From the NCBI RefSeq assembly GCF_900182695.1, contig NZ_FXTK01000001.1, positions 248,001-312,000 of the forward strand: a stretch of DNA of 64,000 bases. Direction: 5' to 3'. Under the pieces are notes generated by a model. That model was not told the origin of the DNA, made no database searches, and worked only from the letters and a program-made list of their open reading frames with translations. The translations under genes and the position numbers were made by a program. Below, in pieces: positions 21,433-30,904 of this stretch (positions within the stretch are counted from its first letter, which is position 1; every line of letters starts with the position of its first letter). This DNA comes from Paracoccus laeviglucosivorans. GTDB lineage: Bacteria > Pseudomonadota > Alphaproteobacteria > Rhodobacterales > Rhodobacteraceae.

Positions 21433-21824
21433 TGTCCGCAGAAACCACCGCCCTCGCCCTTGCTGCACTGCTTCAGGCCGCCCAGATCGGGCTGGCCGCC
21501 ATGTCGATGAACCGCGATGTCGGCGCGAAATGGAATGCCGGTCCGCGCGACCGGCAGCCCGAATTTTCCGCCGTGACGGGACGGCTGCGGCGGGCGGTGG
21601 ACAATCATTTCGAAGGTCTGGTGCTGTTCACCATCGCTGTCATCGTCGTGTCGCTAAGTGACGCGGGGGGCATCCTGACCGGCTTTTGCGCCTGGCTGTA
21701 TGTGCTGGCGCGCGTCGCGTATATTCCCGCCTATGCCTATGGCTGGACGCCCTGGCGTTCGGTCATCTGGGGCGTGGGCTTTCTCGCAACTCTGGTGATG
21801 ATCCTCGCCAGCCTGTTTTCATGA
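21432..21824 (+). CDS. MAPEG-family membrane protein
   Basis: A 130-residue membrane protein of the MAPEG superfamily, the fold of microsomal glutathione transferases. Four transmembrane helices are visible. Signatures are RLRRAVDNHFEGLVLFTIAV after the first loop and CAWLYVLARVAYIPAYAYGW in helix three. Bacterial members are mostly uncharacterised; glutathione-linked chemistry is possible. The ATG overlaps the preceding stop (TGATG); the longer open frame from 21285 is not needed. lpd starts 43 bases later. Confidence 0.88.
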   Translation: MSAETTALALAALLQAAQIGLAAMSMNRDVGAKWNAGPRDRQPEFSAVTGRLRRAVDNHFEGLVLFTIAVIVVSLSDAGGILTGFCAWLYVLARVAYIPAYAYGWTPWRSVIWGVGFLATLVMILASLFS

Positions 21825-21867
21825 ACGAACCGGCGTCATGCGGATGCCGGAATGCAAGGAGACCTGA

Positions 21868-23262
21868 ATGTCCACCTATGACCTGATCGTGATCGGCGCC
21901 GGCCCCGGCGGCTATGTCTGTGCGATCCGTGCGGCCCAGCTGGGGCTGAAGGTCGCCTGTGTCGAAGGGCGCGAGACGCTGGGCGGCACCTGCCTGAACG
22001 TCGGCTGCATCCCGTCCAAGGCGCTGCTTCATGCCAGCCACATGCTGCACGAAACGCATGAGAACTTCGAAAAGATGGGCCTGATGGGCGCACATGTCGA
22101 AGTCGATTGGGCCAAGATGCTGGGCTACAAGTCCGAAACCGTCGGCGGCAACACCAAGGGCATCGAATTCCTGTTCAAGAAGAACAAGATCGACTGGCTG
22201 AAAGGCTGGGCCAGCATCGAAGCCGCGGGCAAGGTCAAAGTCGGTGAGACGGTCTATGAGACCAAGAACATCGTCATCGCCTCGGGGTCGGAACCTTCGA
22301 CGCTGAAGGGCGTCGAGGTGGACAACAAGGCAGGCATCGTGGTCGATTCGACCGGTGCGCTGGAACTGCCCAAGATTCCGAAATCCATGGTCGTGATCGG
22401 CGCTGGCGTCATCGGGCTTGAGCTTGGCTCGGTCTATGCGCGTCTGGGCGCGGATGTCACCGTGGTCGAGTTCCTGGACTTCATCACCCCCGGCATGGAC
22501 GGAGAGGTGCAAAAGCAGTTCCAGAAGATCCTGACGAAGCAGGGTTTGAAATTCGTGCTGGGCGCCGCCGTGTCGGGCGTTTCCACCGAAAACGGCGCGG
22601 CCAAGGTCACCTACAAGCTGCGCAAGGATGACAGCGAACACACCATCGACGCCGAGGCTGTTCTGGTCGCCACGGGCCGCCGCCCCTATATCGCAGGCCT
22701 TGGTCTGGATACGCTGGGCGTCGAGGTCACGGATCGCGGCTTCGTCAAGATCGACGATCACTGGCAGACCAGCGTCAAGGGCATCTATGCCATCGGTGAC
22801 GCGGTTCCTGGCCCGATGCTGGCCCACAAGGCCGAGGATGAAGGCATGGCCGTCGCCGAAGTCATCGCTGGCAAGCATGGTCACGTGAACTATTCGGTGA
22901 TCCCCGGTGTGATCTATACCACCCCCGAAGTTGCCAGCGTCGGCCTGACCGAAGAAGCCGCCAAAGAGGCGGGGCGCAAAATCAAGGTCGGCAAGTTCCC
23001 CTTTATGGGCAACGCCCGCGCCAAGGCGCTGTTCCAGGCAGATGGCTTCGTCAAGCTGATCGCGGATGCGGAAACCGATCGCGTGCTGGGTTGCCACATC
23101 ATCGGACCGAATGCCGGTGAAATGATTCACGAGGTCTGCGTCGCGATGGAATTCGGTGCCTCGGCACAGGATATTGCGCTGACCTGCCACGCCCACCCGA
23201 CATGTTCCGAAGCGGTGCGCGAAGCGGCACTTGCCTGCGGGGGCGGCGCAATCCACGCCTGA
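21868..23262 (+). CDS. lpdA: Dihydrolipoyl dehydrogenase (E3)
   Basis: Dihydrolipoyl dehydrogenase, 464 residues, reoxidises lipoamide on E2 using FAD and [22 protein letters not shown] binds [16 protein letters not shown] holds the redox-active disulfide. [20 protein letters not shown] binds NAD, and the C-terminal [15 protein letters not shown] contains the catalytic His-Glu dyad. Context after sucAB makes it the E3 of the 2-oxoglutarate complex, though it may serve others. GGAGACC precedes the ATG, and a terminator follows. Confidence 0.97.
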   Translation: MSTYDLIVIGAGPGGYVCAIRAAQLGLKVACVEGRETLGGTCLNVGCIPSKALLHASHMLHETHENFEKMGLMGAHVEVDWAKMLGYKSETVGGNTKGIEFLFKKNKIDWLKGWASIEAAGKVKVGETVYETKNIVIASGSEPSTLKGVEVDNKAGIVVDSTGALELPKIPKSMVVIGAGVIGLELGSVYARLGADVTVVEFLDFITPGMDGEVQKQFQKILTKQGLKFVLGAAVSGVSTENGAAKVTYKLRKDDSEHTIDAEAVLVATGRRPYIAGLGLDTLGVEVTDRGFVKIDDHWQTSVKGIYAIGDAVPGPMLAHKAEDEGMAVAEVIAGKHGHVNYSVIPGVIYTTPEVASVGLTEEAAKEAGRKIKVGKFPFMGNARAKALFQADGFVKLIADAETDRVLGCHIIGPNAGEMIHEVCVAMEFGASAQDIALTCHAHPTCSEAVREAALACGGGAIHA

Positions 23263-23313
23263 TCGGCGGGATTTCACCGACAGCCGCCGATTCAACCGGC
23301 GGGTTATTGCCGA

Positions 23314-23346
23314 AGGGCCGTCCAGCACTGGGCGGCCCTGTTCTTT
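23314..23346 (+). terminator. Terminator of lpdA
   Basis: AGGGCCGTCC and GGGCGGCCCT form a 10-bp stem with one wobble and a six-base loop, followed by GTTCTTTT. It lies about 50 bases after lpdA and should end the suc-lpd transcript. Confidence 0.75.
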
Positions 23347-23403
23347 TGATTTCCCAGAATTGCCGGGCTGTGGCTTATCCAATGGCAACGAAAACACGAG
23401 GGC

Positions 23404-23898
23404 ATGATGATCGCAATGATCCGGCTTTTGGTGTTGGGTGGTGTGCTTGCCCTCAGCGCCTGCGGCGACAACACGGTTGACCCCGATAACCGCTATCTGG
23501 TCGAACCCCGCGTCGCCAAATCGCAGACCGCGCTTCACCCCAATGAAACGCCGGAACTGCGCCACCTGATCGACAAATACGCTGCTGAATATCAGGTTCC
23601 GGTCGATCTGGTGCAGCGCGTCGTGGTCCGCGAATCCACCCACCGCCCCGGTGCCCGCAACGGCCCATATTACGGGCTGATGCAGATTCTTCCCGCCACC
23701 GCGCGCGGCATGGGCTATCAGGGCCCGGCCAATGGCCTGCTGGATGCCGAGACGAACCTGAAATACGGCGTCAAATACCTGCGCGGCGCCTATATGGTCG
23801 CTGGCGGCAATCAGGACAACGCCGTGAAATGGTATTCGCGCGGTTACTACTATGAGGCCAAGAAAAAAGGCCTGCTGGAAGAAACCGGACTTCGCTGA
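23404..23898 (+). CDS. Lytic transglycosylase (SLT domain) lipoprotein
   Basis: A 164-residue lipoprotein with lipobox LSACG and an SLT-type lytic transglycosylase domain. VVVRESTHRPGARNG contains the catalytic Glu in the ES motif, YYGLMQILPATARGMGYQG is the GLMQ signature, and LKYGVKYLRGAYMVAGG follows. Such enzymes cleave the glycan strand of peptidoglycan, forming 1,6-anhydromuramic acid. ATG 23407 or 23416 could also start it; the signal peptide is the same type. It lies between two terminators and is probably monocistronic. Confidence 0.9.
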   Translation: MMIAMIRLLVLGGVLALSACGDNTVDPDNRYLVEPRVAKSQTALHPNETPELRHLIDKYAAEYQVPVDLVQRVVVRESTHRPGARNGPYYGLMQILPATARGMGYQGPANGLLDAETNLKYGVKYLRGAYMVAGGNQDNAVKWYSRGYYYEAKKKGLLEETGLR

Positions 23899-23902
23899 TC
23901 CG

Positions 23903-23926
23903 AAAGGCGCCCCTCGGGGCGCTTTT
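23903..23926 (+). terminator. Terminator of the lytic transglycosylase gene
   Basis: GCGCCC and GGGCGC form a stem with a CTCG tetraloop, extended by an A/T-rich AAAG/TTTT base. A T-run follows, starting five bases after the stop. Confidence 0.88.
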
Positions 23927-24000
23927 TCATTTTTGCGGGGCTGATGACTTGGCCACCGCCCGGCGATAACCTGCGCGAAGCCTTCGCACAGGAAAGCCTG

Positions 24001-24624
24001 ATGTATATTCCGCCGCATTTCCACGAAATCGACCCCGATCAGGTCCGCGCGGTTATCGAAGCCGCGCCATTGGCCTGTATCGTTGCGCAGACGGATCAGG
24101 GCTTGGTCGCAAATCACATCCCGCTGCTGCCCGCCCCGGATGGCGCGTTGATCGGGCATGTCGCGCTGGCCAATGACATGCACCGCCTTATCGCCGAAGG
24201 GCAGGAGGTGCTGGCGATATTCCGCGGTGACGACGCCTATGTTTCGCCGAATTTCTATCCTTCAAAGCCGGAGCATCACCGGCATGTGCCGACATGGAAT
24301 TATCAGGTCGTCCATTGCCACGGCACGATCGCATTCCAGCACGACGATCACGCCAAGCGCGCGGCCGTGGGCCTGCTGACGCGGACGCATGAACGCAGGC
24401 TGAACGGCAAGGATGCGTGGCGCATGGCCGATGCGCCTGCCGATTATATCCAGCAGATGCTGGCGGGCATCGTGGCCTTTCGCATCACGGTCAACCGGAC
24501 GCTGGCGAAATCCAAGCTTAGCCAGAACCGCGACGAACGCGATTATCTTGGCGCCATTGCGGGGTTGGAAAACTCTGGGCAAAGCGGCGTGGCACAGCGG
24601 ATGCGGGACCGGCTGAAACCCTAA
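24001..24624 (+). CDS. FMN-binding negative transcriptional regulator, PaiB family
   Basis: A 207-residue protein of the PaiB / FMN-binding split-barrel family. Typical blocks are MYIPPHFHEID, VANHIPLL, GDDAYVSPNFYPSK, VPTWNYQVVHCHGTI and the C-terminal SKLSQNRD. Bacillus PaiB is linked to repression of degradative enzymes; most proteobacterial members are uncharacterised FMN-binding proteins. The start at 24001 follows AGGAAAG; 19 upstream in-frame codons would not fit the family. It converges on the GNAT gene with a four-base overlap. Confidence 0.88.
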   Translation: MYIPPHFHEIDPDQVRAVIEAAPLACIVAQTDQGLVANHIPLLPAPDGALIGHVALANDMHRLIAEGQEVLAIFRGDDAYVSPNFYPSKPEHHRHVPTWNYQVVHCHGTIAFQHDDHAKRAAVGLLTRTHERRLNGKDAWRMADAPADYIQQMLAGIVAFRITVNRTLAKSKLSQNRDERDYLGAIAGLENSGQSGVAQRMRDRLKP

Positions 24625-25055
24625 AGCGGGCGGTTATAGCGGATAAAGGGCGATTTCTGCCCCACGCGATCATAAAGCATCCGGCCCGCGTAATTATCCT
24701 CGGCGGTCAGCCAATAGACATTGGGCACGCCCGCCGCGTCCGCGGCATCATAGACGCCCCGGATCAGCGCGCGCCCCACGCCGCGACCACGCGCCTGATC
24801 CGAGGTGAACAGGTCTTGCAGATAGCACACCCCTTCGTCGCGCCACAGATTGGGATGGAACACGTAATGCACCAACCCCAACAGCCCGCCATCGTCATAG
24901 ACAAGGCCCTGGAAATCCCGCGCATCGCCTGACATCAGCCGGGCGAATGCCTTGTCATAGAATTCTGGCGCACGATCATGGCCGTAAAACGCCTGATAGC
25001 CGCGATAAAGCGCCTGCCAATGGTCGCGATCGCGGGGCTCCAGCGCGCGGATCAT
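24621..25055 (-). CDS. GNAT-family N-acetyltransferase
   Basis: A 144-residue GNAT acetyltransferase using acetyl-CoA on an unknown amine or protein. The acetyl-CoA-binding loop DQARGRGVGRALIRGVY is near residue 95, preceded by the strand CYLQDLFTS and followed by VYWLTAEDNYAGRMLYDRVG, the usual C-terminal pattern. The start overlaps the stop of the MoxR-like ATPase gene (ATGA), so the two are coupled. No substrate is suggested beyond that. Confidence 0.88.
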   Translation of the reverse strand: MIRALEPRDRDHWQALYRGYQAFYGHDRAPEFYDKAFARLMSGDARDFQGLVYDDGGLLGLVHYVFHPNLWRDEGVCYLQDLFTSDQARGRGVGRALIRGVYDAADAAGVPNVYWLTAEDNYAGRMLYDRVGQKSPFIRYNRPL

Positions 25056-25891
25056 CGTTGACGCCGCGCCATGAAGGCCAGCTTTTCGAACAGCGCCACG
25101 TCCTGTTCGTTCTTCAGCAGCGCGCCATGCAGCTTGGGCAGCAATTCACCCGCCGGGCGCTTCATATCCTCGGGGGACAGGTCTTCGGCAAGGATCAGCT
25201 TCAGCCAATCCAGCAGCTCGCTGGTCGAGGGTTTCTTTTTCAGCCCCTGCACTTCGCGGATGTCCAGAAACTGGCTCAGCGCCTCATCCAGCAGACGGGG
25301 TTTCAGGGCGGGGAAATGCACATCCACGATGCGTTTCAGCGTGTCCGCATCGGGAAAGCGGATGTAATGGAAAAAGCAGCGGCGCAGAAACGCGTCCGGC
25401 AATTCCTTTTCGTTATTCGAGGTGATGATGACCACGGGCCGATGCGCGGCGCGAATCGTTTCGCCGGTTTCGTAGACATGGAACTCCATCCGGTCGAGTT
25501 CCTGCAAAAGATCGTTGGGAAATTCTATATCGGCCTTATCAATTTCATCGATCAGCAGAACCACCTTTCCGCTTGCCTCGAATGCCTGCCACAACTTTCC
25601 CTTGCGGATATAATTGGCAATATCATGGACGCGGGCATCGCCAAGCTGGCTGTCGCGCAGCCGCGATACCGCATCATATTCATAAAGCCCCTGCTGCGCG
25701 CGGGTGGTTGATTTCACGTTCCATTCGATGATCGGCAGACCAAGGCTGCCCGCAACCTGCCTTGCCAGTTCGGTTTTCCCGGTTCCCGGCTCTCCCTTGA
25801 CCAGCAGGGGGCGTTCAAGCGTGATCGCGGCGTTTACCGCCACCGTCAGATCGGGCGGCGCGATATAGGTTTCGGTCGAGGAAAACTGCAT
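25052..25891 (-). CDS. MoxR-like AAA ATPase
   Basis: A 279-residue AAA+ ATPase of the MoxR class. Walker A is VKGEPGTGKTELA, Walker B is VVLLIDEIDKAD, sensor 1 is VVIITSNNEKELPDAFLRRC, and a C-terminal lid domain follows. MoxR proteins remodel or assemble metalloenzymes and other complexes, normally with a VWA-domain partner encoded next door. Here the next gene is a GNAT acetyltransferase and no VWA gene is visible. The start MQFSSTETYIAP follows AAGGGATGG; the upstream open frame to 25999 is unsupported. Confidence 0.92.
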   Translation of the reverse strand: MQFSSTETYIAPPDLTVAVNAAITLERPLLVKGEPGTGKTELARQVAGSLGLPIIEWNVKSTTRAQQGLYEYDAVSRLRDSQLGDARVHDIANYIRKGKLWQAFEASGKVVLLIDEIDKADIEFPNDLLQELDRMEFHVYETGETIRAAHRPVVIITSNNEKELPDAFLRRCFFHYIRFPDADTLKRIVDVHFPALKPRLLDEALSQFLDIREVQGLKKKPSTSELLDWLKLILAEDLSPEDMKRPAGELLPKLHGALLKNEQDVALFEKLAFMARRQR

Positions 25892-26054
25892 TCGCCCATC
25901 CCTTGCGCAATACCCCGGCAGCCTAGTTGTGCCGGTGATGCTTCGCAAGCGCAGCAATTCCAACCTGTCGGAAAGGGATAGTGACAAAGGCCGCACCATA
26001 CTTTAAGGGGGCGGCACGGAGCTGGCATACAGGCGCCCGGCTCCCGGAGGACCG

Positions 26055-26477
26055 ATGAAAGCCCAGACCTTTCTGCCCGAAGATTATCGCCCCGCCGAAG
26101 ACGAACCCTTTATGAATGAGCGGCAGCTTGAATATTTCCGCCGCAAGCTGATCGCCTGGAAGCAAGAGCTTCTTGACCAGTCGGCAGAAACCCTTGAGGG
26201 GCTGCAGGACAGCGCCCGCAACGTCCCCGACCTTGCGGACCGTGCGTCCGAAGAAACCGACCGCTCGCTGGAACTGCGCACGCGCGACCGTCAGCGCAAG
26301 CTGGTCAGCAAGATCGACTCGGCCCTGCGCCGGATCGAGACCGGCGATTACGGCTATTGCGAGATGACCGGCGAACCGATCAGCCTGAAACGGCTGGACG
26401 CACGTCCGATCGCGACCATGACGCTGGAAGCGCAGGAAAAGCACGAACGGCGCGAGCGGGTTCACCGCGACGACTAA
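26055..26477 (+). CDS. dksA: DksA/TraR-family RNA polymerase-binding regulator, single-Cys type
   Basis: DksA, 140 residues, binds the RNA polymerase secondary channel and adjusts transcription with ppGpp. The coiled coil spans about residues 25-95, and its tip has D59-L-A-D62-R-A64, matching DxxDxA. The zinc-finger region keeps only Cys102: the other three positions are Thr105, Thr123 and Ala126, so zinc binding is probably lost. Single-Cys DksA is known in Rhodobacter. The start follows GGAGG. A terminator lies after the stop. Confidence 0.94.
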   Translation: MKAQTFLPEDYRPAEDEPFMNERQLEYFRRKLIAWKQELLDQSAETLEGLQDSARNVPDLADRASEETDRSLELRTRDRQRKLVSKIDSALRRIETGDYGYCEMTGEPISLKRLDARPIATMTLEAQEKHERRERVHRDD

Positions 26478-26494
26478 GCGCGCCTGACAGGCAT

Positions 26495-26527
26495 GGGCTT
26501 GGGGCCTGTCCCGGCCCCGGCCCTTTT
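26495..26527 (+). terminator. Terminator of dksA
   Basis: GGGCTTGGGGCC pairs with GGCCCCGGCCC with a one-base bulge or mismatch and a six-base loop, followed by TTTTATTTT. It starts 18 bases after dksA and ends just before the monooxygenase gene. Confidence 0.78.
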
Positions 26528-26543
26528 ATTTTGCAGGGGCAGC

Positions 26544-27677
26544 ATGACCGGCCTTGGCGCATATTCCATTTCCATCATCGGTGCGGGGGTCGCGGGCCTG
26601 ACCGCAGCCTGCGCTTTGGCGCAACGCGGCGCGCACGTCACGGTGCTGGAACGCGCGCCTGCCTTACAGGATGTCGGCGCCGGTTTGCAGCTTTCGCCCA
26701 ATGCGATCCGCGTGATGGATGCGCTGGGGCTTTGGCCCCGGCTTGAGGCCGCCTCGGCCCCCTCGCATCGGGTTGAGCTGTTCGATACGGCGGGTCGGCT
26801 TGTGTCGCGGCTTGATCTGGCCAAACACCGCCCGAACGACCGTTTCCGCCTGATCCACCGCGCGCGGCTGATCGAATTGCTGGCAGATGCGGCGCGTTCG
26901 GCAGGCGCGCGGATCGAACTGGGGCACGAGGTCACGGACCTGCCCGAAGCCGATCTGGTCATTGGCGCGGATGGCGTCAAAAGCCGCATTCGTCCACTTC
27001 TGAACGGGACCGAAACGCCGTTTTTCACCCGCCAGACTGCCTGGCGCGCGCTGATCCCGGTCGAACCGGGGGCCGCGCCTGCCGCGCAGGTCTTTATGGG
27101 TCCGGGGCGGCATCTGGTCAGCTATCCGCTGGCCGATGGGCTGCGCAATATCGTCGCCGTGGTCGAACGCCCCGACTGGCATGACGAAGGCTGGTCCCAT
27201 CCCGGCGATCCCGCCGATCTGCGCGCGGCATTTGCGCGTTTTGGCGGTCCCGTGCCCGGCTGGCTGGCCCAGGTGGATCAGGTCAGCCTGTGGGGGCTGT
27301 TCCGCCATCCCGTCGCCCAGCACTGGCAGCGTCCGCCCGGTGACGGTCCGGCCCTGGCGCTGATCGGCGACGCGGCCCATCCCACGCTGCCCTTCATGGC
27401 GCAGGGCGCGGTCATGGCGATCGAGGATGCGTGGCTGCTGGCCGCGTGTCTTGAACGCGACGATCTGGCCGCGGCGCTGGCGCAGTTCCAGACGCTGCGC
27501 GCGCCGCGCTGCCAGCGGATCGTCGATGCGGCGAACGGCAATGCGCGAAACTATCATCTACGGGGGCCGACCCGCGCGGTGGCCCATGCGGGCCTGCGCG
27601 CGGTGTCGAAGCTGACGCCCGGCCTGATGATCGAACGTTTCGCCTGGCTTTACGACTACGACCCGACGGCGGTTTAA
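26544..27677 (+). CDS. FAD-dependent monooxygenase (salicylate hydroxylase-like)
   Basis: A 377-residue group A flavin monooxygenase. [20 protein letters not shown] binds the FAD ADP part. The second flavin motif is [14 protein letters not shown], and [19 protein letters not shown] contacts the FAD ribityl chain. Relatives hydroxylate aromatic rings using NAD(P)H and oxygen; the substrate cannot be read here. I chose ATG 26544, after AGGGGC, to begin just before the flavin motif; the frame opens at 26493 inside the dksA terminator. It converges on glmM with a four-base overlap. Confidence 0.9.
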   Translation: MTGLGAYSISIIGAGVAGLTAACALAQRGAHVTVLERAPALQDVGAGLQLSPNAIRVMDALGLWPRLEAASAPSHRVELFDTAGRLVSRLDLAKHRPNDRFRLIHRARLIELLADAARSAGARIELGHEVTDLPEADLVIGADGVKSRIRPLLNGTETPFFTRQTAWRALIPVEPGAAPAAQVFMGPGRHLVSYPLADGLRNIVAVVERPDWHDEGWSHPGDPADLRAAFARFGGPVPGWLAQVDQVSLWGLFRHPVAQHWQRPPGDGPALALIGDAAHPTLPFMAQGAVMAIEDAWLLAACLERDDLAAALAQFQTLRAPRCQRIVDAANGNARNYHLRGPTRAVAHAGLRAVSKLTPGLMIERFAWLYDYDPTAV

Positions 27678-29017
27678 GCCGCCTTTTCGACCGCCGCGAC
27701 GATGCCTTCCACGACTTCGCGCAGGACGGTTTCATCCTCGGCCTCGGCCATCACGCGGATCAGGGGCTCGGTCCCCGATTTGCGGATCAGCACGCGGCCC
27801 TGTCCGCTGAGCCGCGCCTCGGCCCGCGCGATCTCGGCCTTGACGGTTTCGACCGACAGCGGATCGGCCCCGGCGGCATAGCGCACGTTCTTCAGCATCT
27901 GCGGCACGGGTTCGAATTGCGCGACAAGATCCGAGGCCTTCGCGCCGCTATCCGACAGCGCCGCCAGAAATTGCAGCCCCGCGATCAGCCCGTCGCCGGT
28001 GGTGGCGTAATCGGTCATCACGATATGGCCCGACTGTTCGCCGCCCAGATTGAAACCTTCGCCGCGCATCCGTTCGACGACATAGCGGTCGCCCACCGCC
28101 GTGCGTTCCAGCCGCAGGCCACGGCCCGCCAGATAACGCTCAAGCCCAAGGTTTGACATGACGGTTGCGACCAGCGCACCGCCGCGCAGACGGCCCTGAT
28201 CGGCCCAGCGACCGGCCAGCAGCGCCATGATCTGGTCGCCATCGGCCACGCGGCCCTTTTCGTCGATGATCATCACCCGGTCGGCATCCCCGTCCAGACT
28301 GATGCCCAGATCGGCGCCATGTTCCAGCACCGCCCGCGCGCAGGCCTCGGGGTGGGTCGAGCCGACACCATCGTTGATGTTGAAGCCGTTGGGGTTGACC
28401 CCCAGCGGAATGACCTCGGCGCCCAGTTCCCACAGAACATCCGGGGCGGCGCGATAGGCGGCGCCATTGGCGCAATCCAGCACGACCTTCAGCCCGTTCA
28501 GGCGCTGGCCTGCCGGAAAGGTGGTTTTGGCATATTCGACATAACGCCCGCGCCCGTCATCAATGCGCTTGGCGCGACCGATATTCTGCGGCTGGGCGGG
28601 TTCGATGTCGCCCGCGACGATAGCCTCGATCTCGGCCTCGGCCTCATCGGACAGCTTGAAGCCGTCGGGGCCAAAGAACTTGATGCCGTTATCCGCCGCC
28701 GGGTTGTGGCTGGCCGAAATCATGATCCCCACATCCGCCCGCATCGAGCGTGTCAGGAACCCCACGGCGGGCGTCGGCACCGGCCCCAGCAACAGCACGT
28801 TCATGCCGGTGCTGGTCAGCCCCGCCGTCAGCGCGTTTTCCAGCATATAGCCCGACAGGCGGGTATCCTTGCCGATGACGACGCGGTGGCGATCCTCGCC
28901 CTTGCGGCGGAAATAGCGACCGGCGGCGGCACCAAGGCGCAGCGCCATCTCGGCGGTCATAGGGTAGGTATTGGCGCGGCCACGCACGCCATCTGTCCCG
29001 AAAAGCTTCCTGCTCAT
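27674..29017 (-). CDS. glmM: Phosphoglucosamine mutase
   Basis: GlmM, 447 residues, converts glucosamine-6-phosphate to glucosamine-1-phosphate for UDP-GlcNAc, feeding peptidoglycan and lipopolysaccharide. It begins [33 protein letters not shown] holds the phosphoserine, LDGDADRV binds magnesium, GGEQSGHI is the sugar-binding loop, and [15 protein letters not shown] binds phosphate. GGAGAGGG precedes the ATG at 29017, which overlaps the folP stop (ATGA). The folB-folP-glmM order is common in this group. Confidence 0.97.
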   Translation of the reverse strand: MSRKLFGTDGVRGRANTYPMTAEMALRLGAAAGRYFRRKGEDRHRVVIGKDTRLSGYMLENALTAGLTSTGMNVLLLGPVPTPAVGFLTRSMRADVGIMISASHNPAADNGIKFFGPDGFKLSDEAEAEIEAIVAGDIEPAQPQNIGRAKRIDDGRGRYVEYAKTTFPAGQRLNGLKVVLDCANGAAYRAAPDVLWELGAEVIPLGVNPNGFNINDGVGSTHPEACARAVLEHGADLGISLDGDADRVMIIDEKGRVADGDQIMALLAGRWADQGRLRGGALVATVMSNLGLERYLAGRGLRLERTAVGDRYVVERMRGEGFNLGGEQSGHIVMTDYATTGDGLIAGLQFLAALSDSGAKASDLVAQFEPVPQMLKNVRYAAGADPLSVETVKAEIARAEARLSGQGRVLIRKSGTEPLIRVMAEAEDETVLREVVEGIVAAVEKAA

Positions 29018-29988
29018 TCGCCCTCTCCGGTCACGGCCCGCCATAGGGCAAGACCTTGCCTTGTTTCTTCCACGTCATGGACGCGGTGGATCTGTATGCC
29101 CTGCGCAACCCCCGCCAGAGTCACGGCCAGCGTTCCGGCTGCCCGGTCCGCCGCGTGTTCGGCCCCGCCGATCGCGCCGATGAACCGCTTGCGCGAGACA
29201 CCCAGCAGAATGGCGCAGCCCAGCCCGTGATACAGCGAAATCCGCCGCAGGATCGCAAGATTATGCGCCTGGGTCTTGCCGAAACCAATGCCCGGATCGA
29301 TCACGATGCGGTCGCGGGGGATTCCTGCCGCCTCGGCCCGCGCGATGCGCAGTTCCAGCGCGTCATAGACATCCAGCAGCACATCGCCATAGATCGGGCT
29401 GTCCTGCATGGTTTCCGGCACGCCCTGCGCATGCATGATGCAGACCGGAACGTCCAAGCCCGCCACTGTCGCGGCCATGTCCACGTCGAAATCAAAGCCC
29501 GACACGTCATTGACCAACCCGGCCCCTGCCCGCACGGCGGCTTCCGCCACCGCAGCCTTGCGCGTATCGACCGAGATCGCGGCCAGCGCCGCCGCCTGTG
29601 CAATCACCGGGGTCACGCGGGCGATTTCATCGACGATCTGCACCTGCTGCGCGCCGGGGCGGGTGGATTCGCCGCCGATATCCAGAATCTCGGCGCCTTG
29701 GGCCACAAGACGGCGGGCATGTTCCGCGCCGTCATAGCTGCCACCATCGGAAAAGCTGTCGGGCGTCGCATTCACGATGCCCATGATGCGCGGGCGGTCC
29801 ATCGACAGCCCCAGCACCGCACTGCGCGGGGCGGTCAGCGCGGCCAGCACCTCGGGCGGGGCGGTATCGGTGATGCGGGGGGCGGTGCCACGCTCCAACG
29901 CCTCGAGCCGCGAAAATCGGGTCCAGCCACCGGCAATCTGCCAGCGGCCATGTTCGACGGGAATCGGTCGGTAATAGATCTTGTTCAT
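29014..29988 (-). CDS. folP: Dihydropteroate synthase
   Basis: FolP, 324 residues, condenses dihydropterin pyrophosphate with p-aminobenzoate in folate synthesis and is the sulfonamide target. [16 protein letters not shown] is the pterin-pyrophosphate motif, [13 protein letters not shown] the second loop, and [11 protein letters not shown] and [11 protein letters not shown] complete the barrel. The protein is about 50 residues longer at the N-terminus than the minimal enzyme, as in other Rhodobacterales. ATG 29988 is preferred over a TTG one codon upstream; neither has a strong ribosome binding site. It lies 64 bases after folB. Confidence 0.95.
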   Translation of the reverse strand: MNKIYYRPIPVEHGRWQIAGGWTRFSRLEALERGTAPRITDTAPPEVLAALTAPRSAVLGLSMDRPRIMGIVNATPDSFSDGGSYDGAEHARRLVAQGAEILDIGGESTRPGAQQVQIVDEIARVTPVIAQAAALAAISVDTRKAAVAEAAVRAGAGLVNDVSGFDFDVDMAATVAGLDVPVCIMHAQGVPETMQDSPIYGDVLLDVYDALELRIARAEAAGIPRDRIVIDPGIGFGKTQAHNLAILRRISLYHGLGCAILLGVSRKRFIGAIGGAEHAADRAAGTLAVTLAGVAQGIQIHRVHDVEETRQGLALWRAVTGEGE

Positions 29989-30052
29989 CAATCAGGGATC
30001 GTTCAGCGAAAGCGCATCTTGCGCGCCCGGTGTCGCGATGCAAGCGCCAGCC

Positions 30053-30835
30053 TTACACCCGCCCGACGGGGATGCGGAAACCAGCCGGTATGGCGGGCAA
30101 GGCAGTCCCTTTGGGCATCGCCCAGTCAAGGCGCGTCGCCTCAAGCCGGTCAGCCAGCCAAAGGGCCAGCGCATGGGGCTGCGGCGGCAGACCCGGCACG
30201 TCGCGCGCCATGCGCGCCGGGGCCCAGACGACGGCCCGCGCCTCGGTCGCGGCCCATTCCAGTTCGGTATGGCTGTCGGCGACGGTCAGCCCCAGACGCC
30301 CTGCCAGCGCCCATGCGGCCTGATCCAGCGCCAGCAAGGCCACTTCGCGGGCATTGCCGCCTTGCGGCAGCGGCAGATGCGGATCGTCGGGCACCAGCGC
30401 CACACCGCCACCCGGCAGTGACAGATCGGTGCCGTGAAAGATGACGCGCAGCCGCGCGGTCGTTTCCTCGGCGGCAACGCGGGCCTGACGGCGCGTCAAC
30501 GTCACACCAAGCGCGCCGGGCACCCGGTCCAGCTTTTCCACGGTGACCGACACCTGCGCGGCGCGCGGATGCGCCAGAACCTGTGCTGCAATCTTTTCGG
30601 CCAAAGTCTCCAGCAGGTCATAGCGGCGATCCGCCAGCCCGGCTGCGACGGCACCCGTCAGGATGTCATAGGACAGGATGCGATCCACCTCATCGTCGAC
30701 GCCGACGACATGGGTGGCAAGCTCGACCTCGATATTGAAGCGAAGCCTTTGATCCTGACCACGTTCGGTCTGGAAGGCGCCGATTTCGGCCGAGACGATA
30801 TAATCGCGCAGGTGGATACGGTCAGGCTGGTCCAT
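30053..30835 (-). CDS. folB: Dihydroneopterin aldolase with a C-terminal extension
   Basis: The first 120 residues of this 260-residue protein are a FolB-type dihydroneopterin aldolase, which makes 6-hydroxymethyl-dihydropterin. IHLRDYIVSAEIGAFQTERG, the active-site Tyr in ILSYDILTGAV, YDLLETLAEKIAAQVL and the Lys in VTVEKLDRVPGA are visible. Residues about 130-260 form a second, Trp- and Pro-rich region (LEWAATEARAVVWAPARM) with no family I recognise. FolB alone is about 120 residues. An ATG three codons upstream (30844) is an alternative start. The context with folP supports the call. Confidence 0.88.
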   Translation of the reverse strand: MDQPDRIHLRDYIVSAEIGAFQTERGQDQRLRFNIEVELATHVVGVDDEVDRILSYDILTGAVAAGLADRRYDLLETLAEKIAAQVLAHPRAAQVSVTVEKLDRVPGALGVTLTRRQARVAAEETTARLRVIFHGTDLSLPGGGVALVPDDPHLPLPQGGNAREVALLALDQAAWALAGRLGLTVADSHTELEWAATEARAVVWAPARMARDVPGLPPQPHALALWLADRLEATRLDWAMPKGTALPAIPAGFRIPVGRV

Positions 30836-30852
30836 GCGCCCCATCTCACAGG

Positions 30853-30882
30853 AAAACGGCCCCGCCGCAAGGGACAGGGCCG
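30853..30882 (-). terminator. Terminator of the SleB-type hydrolase gene
   Basis: On the minus strand CGGCCC and GGGCCG form a 6-bp stem around a 14-base loop, followed by TTTTCC. It lies between the hydrolase stop (30905) and the folB start. Confidence 0.5.
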
Positions 30883-30904
30883 CGTGACGATTGGCAGATT
30901 TGCG

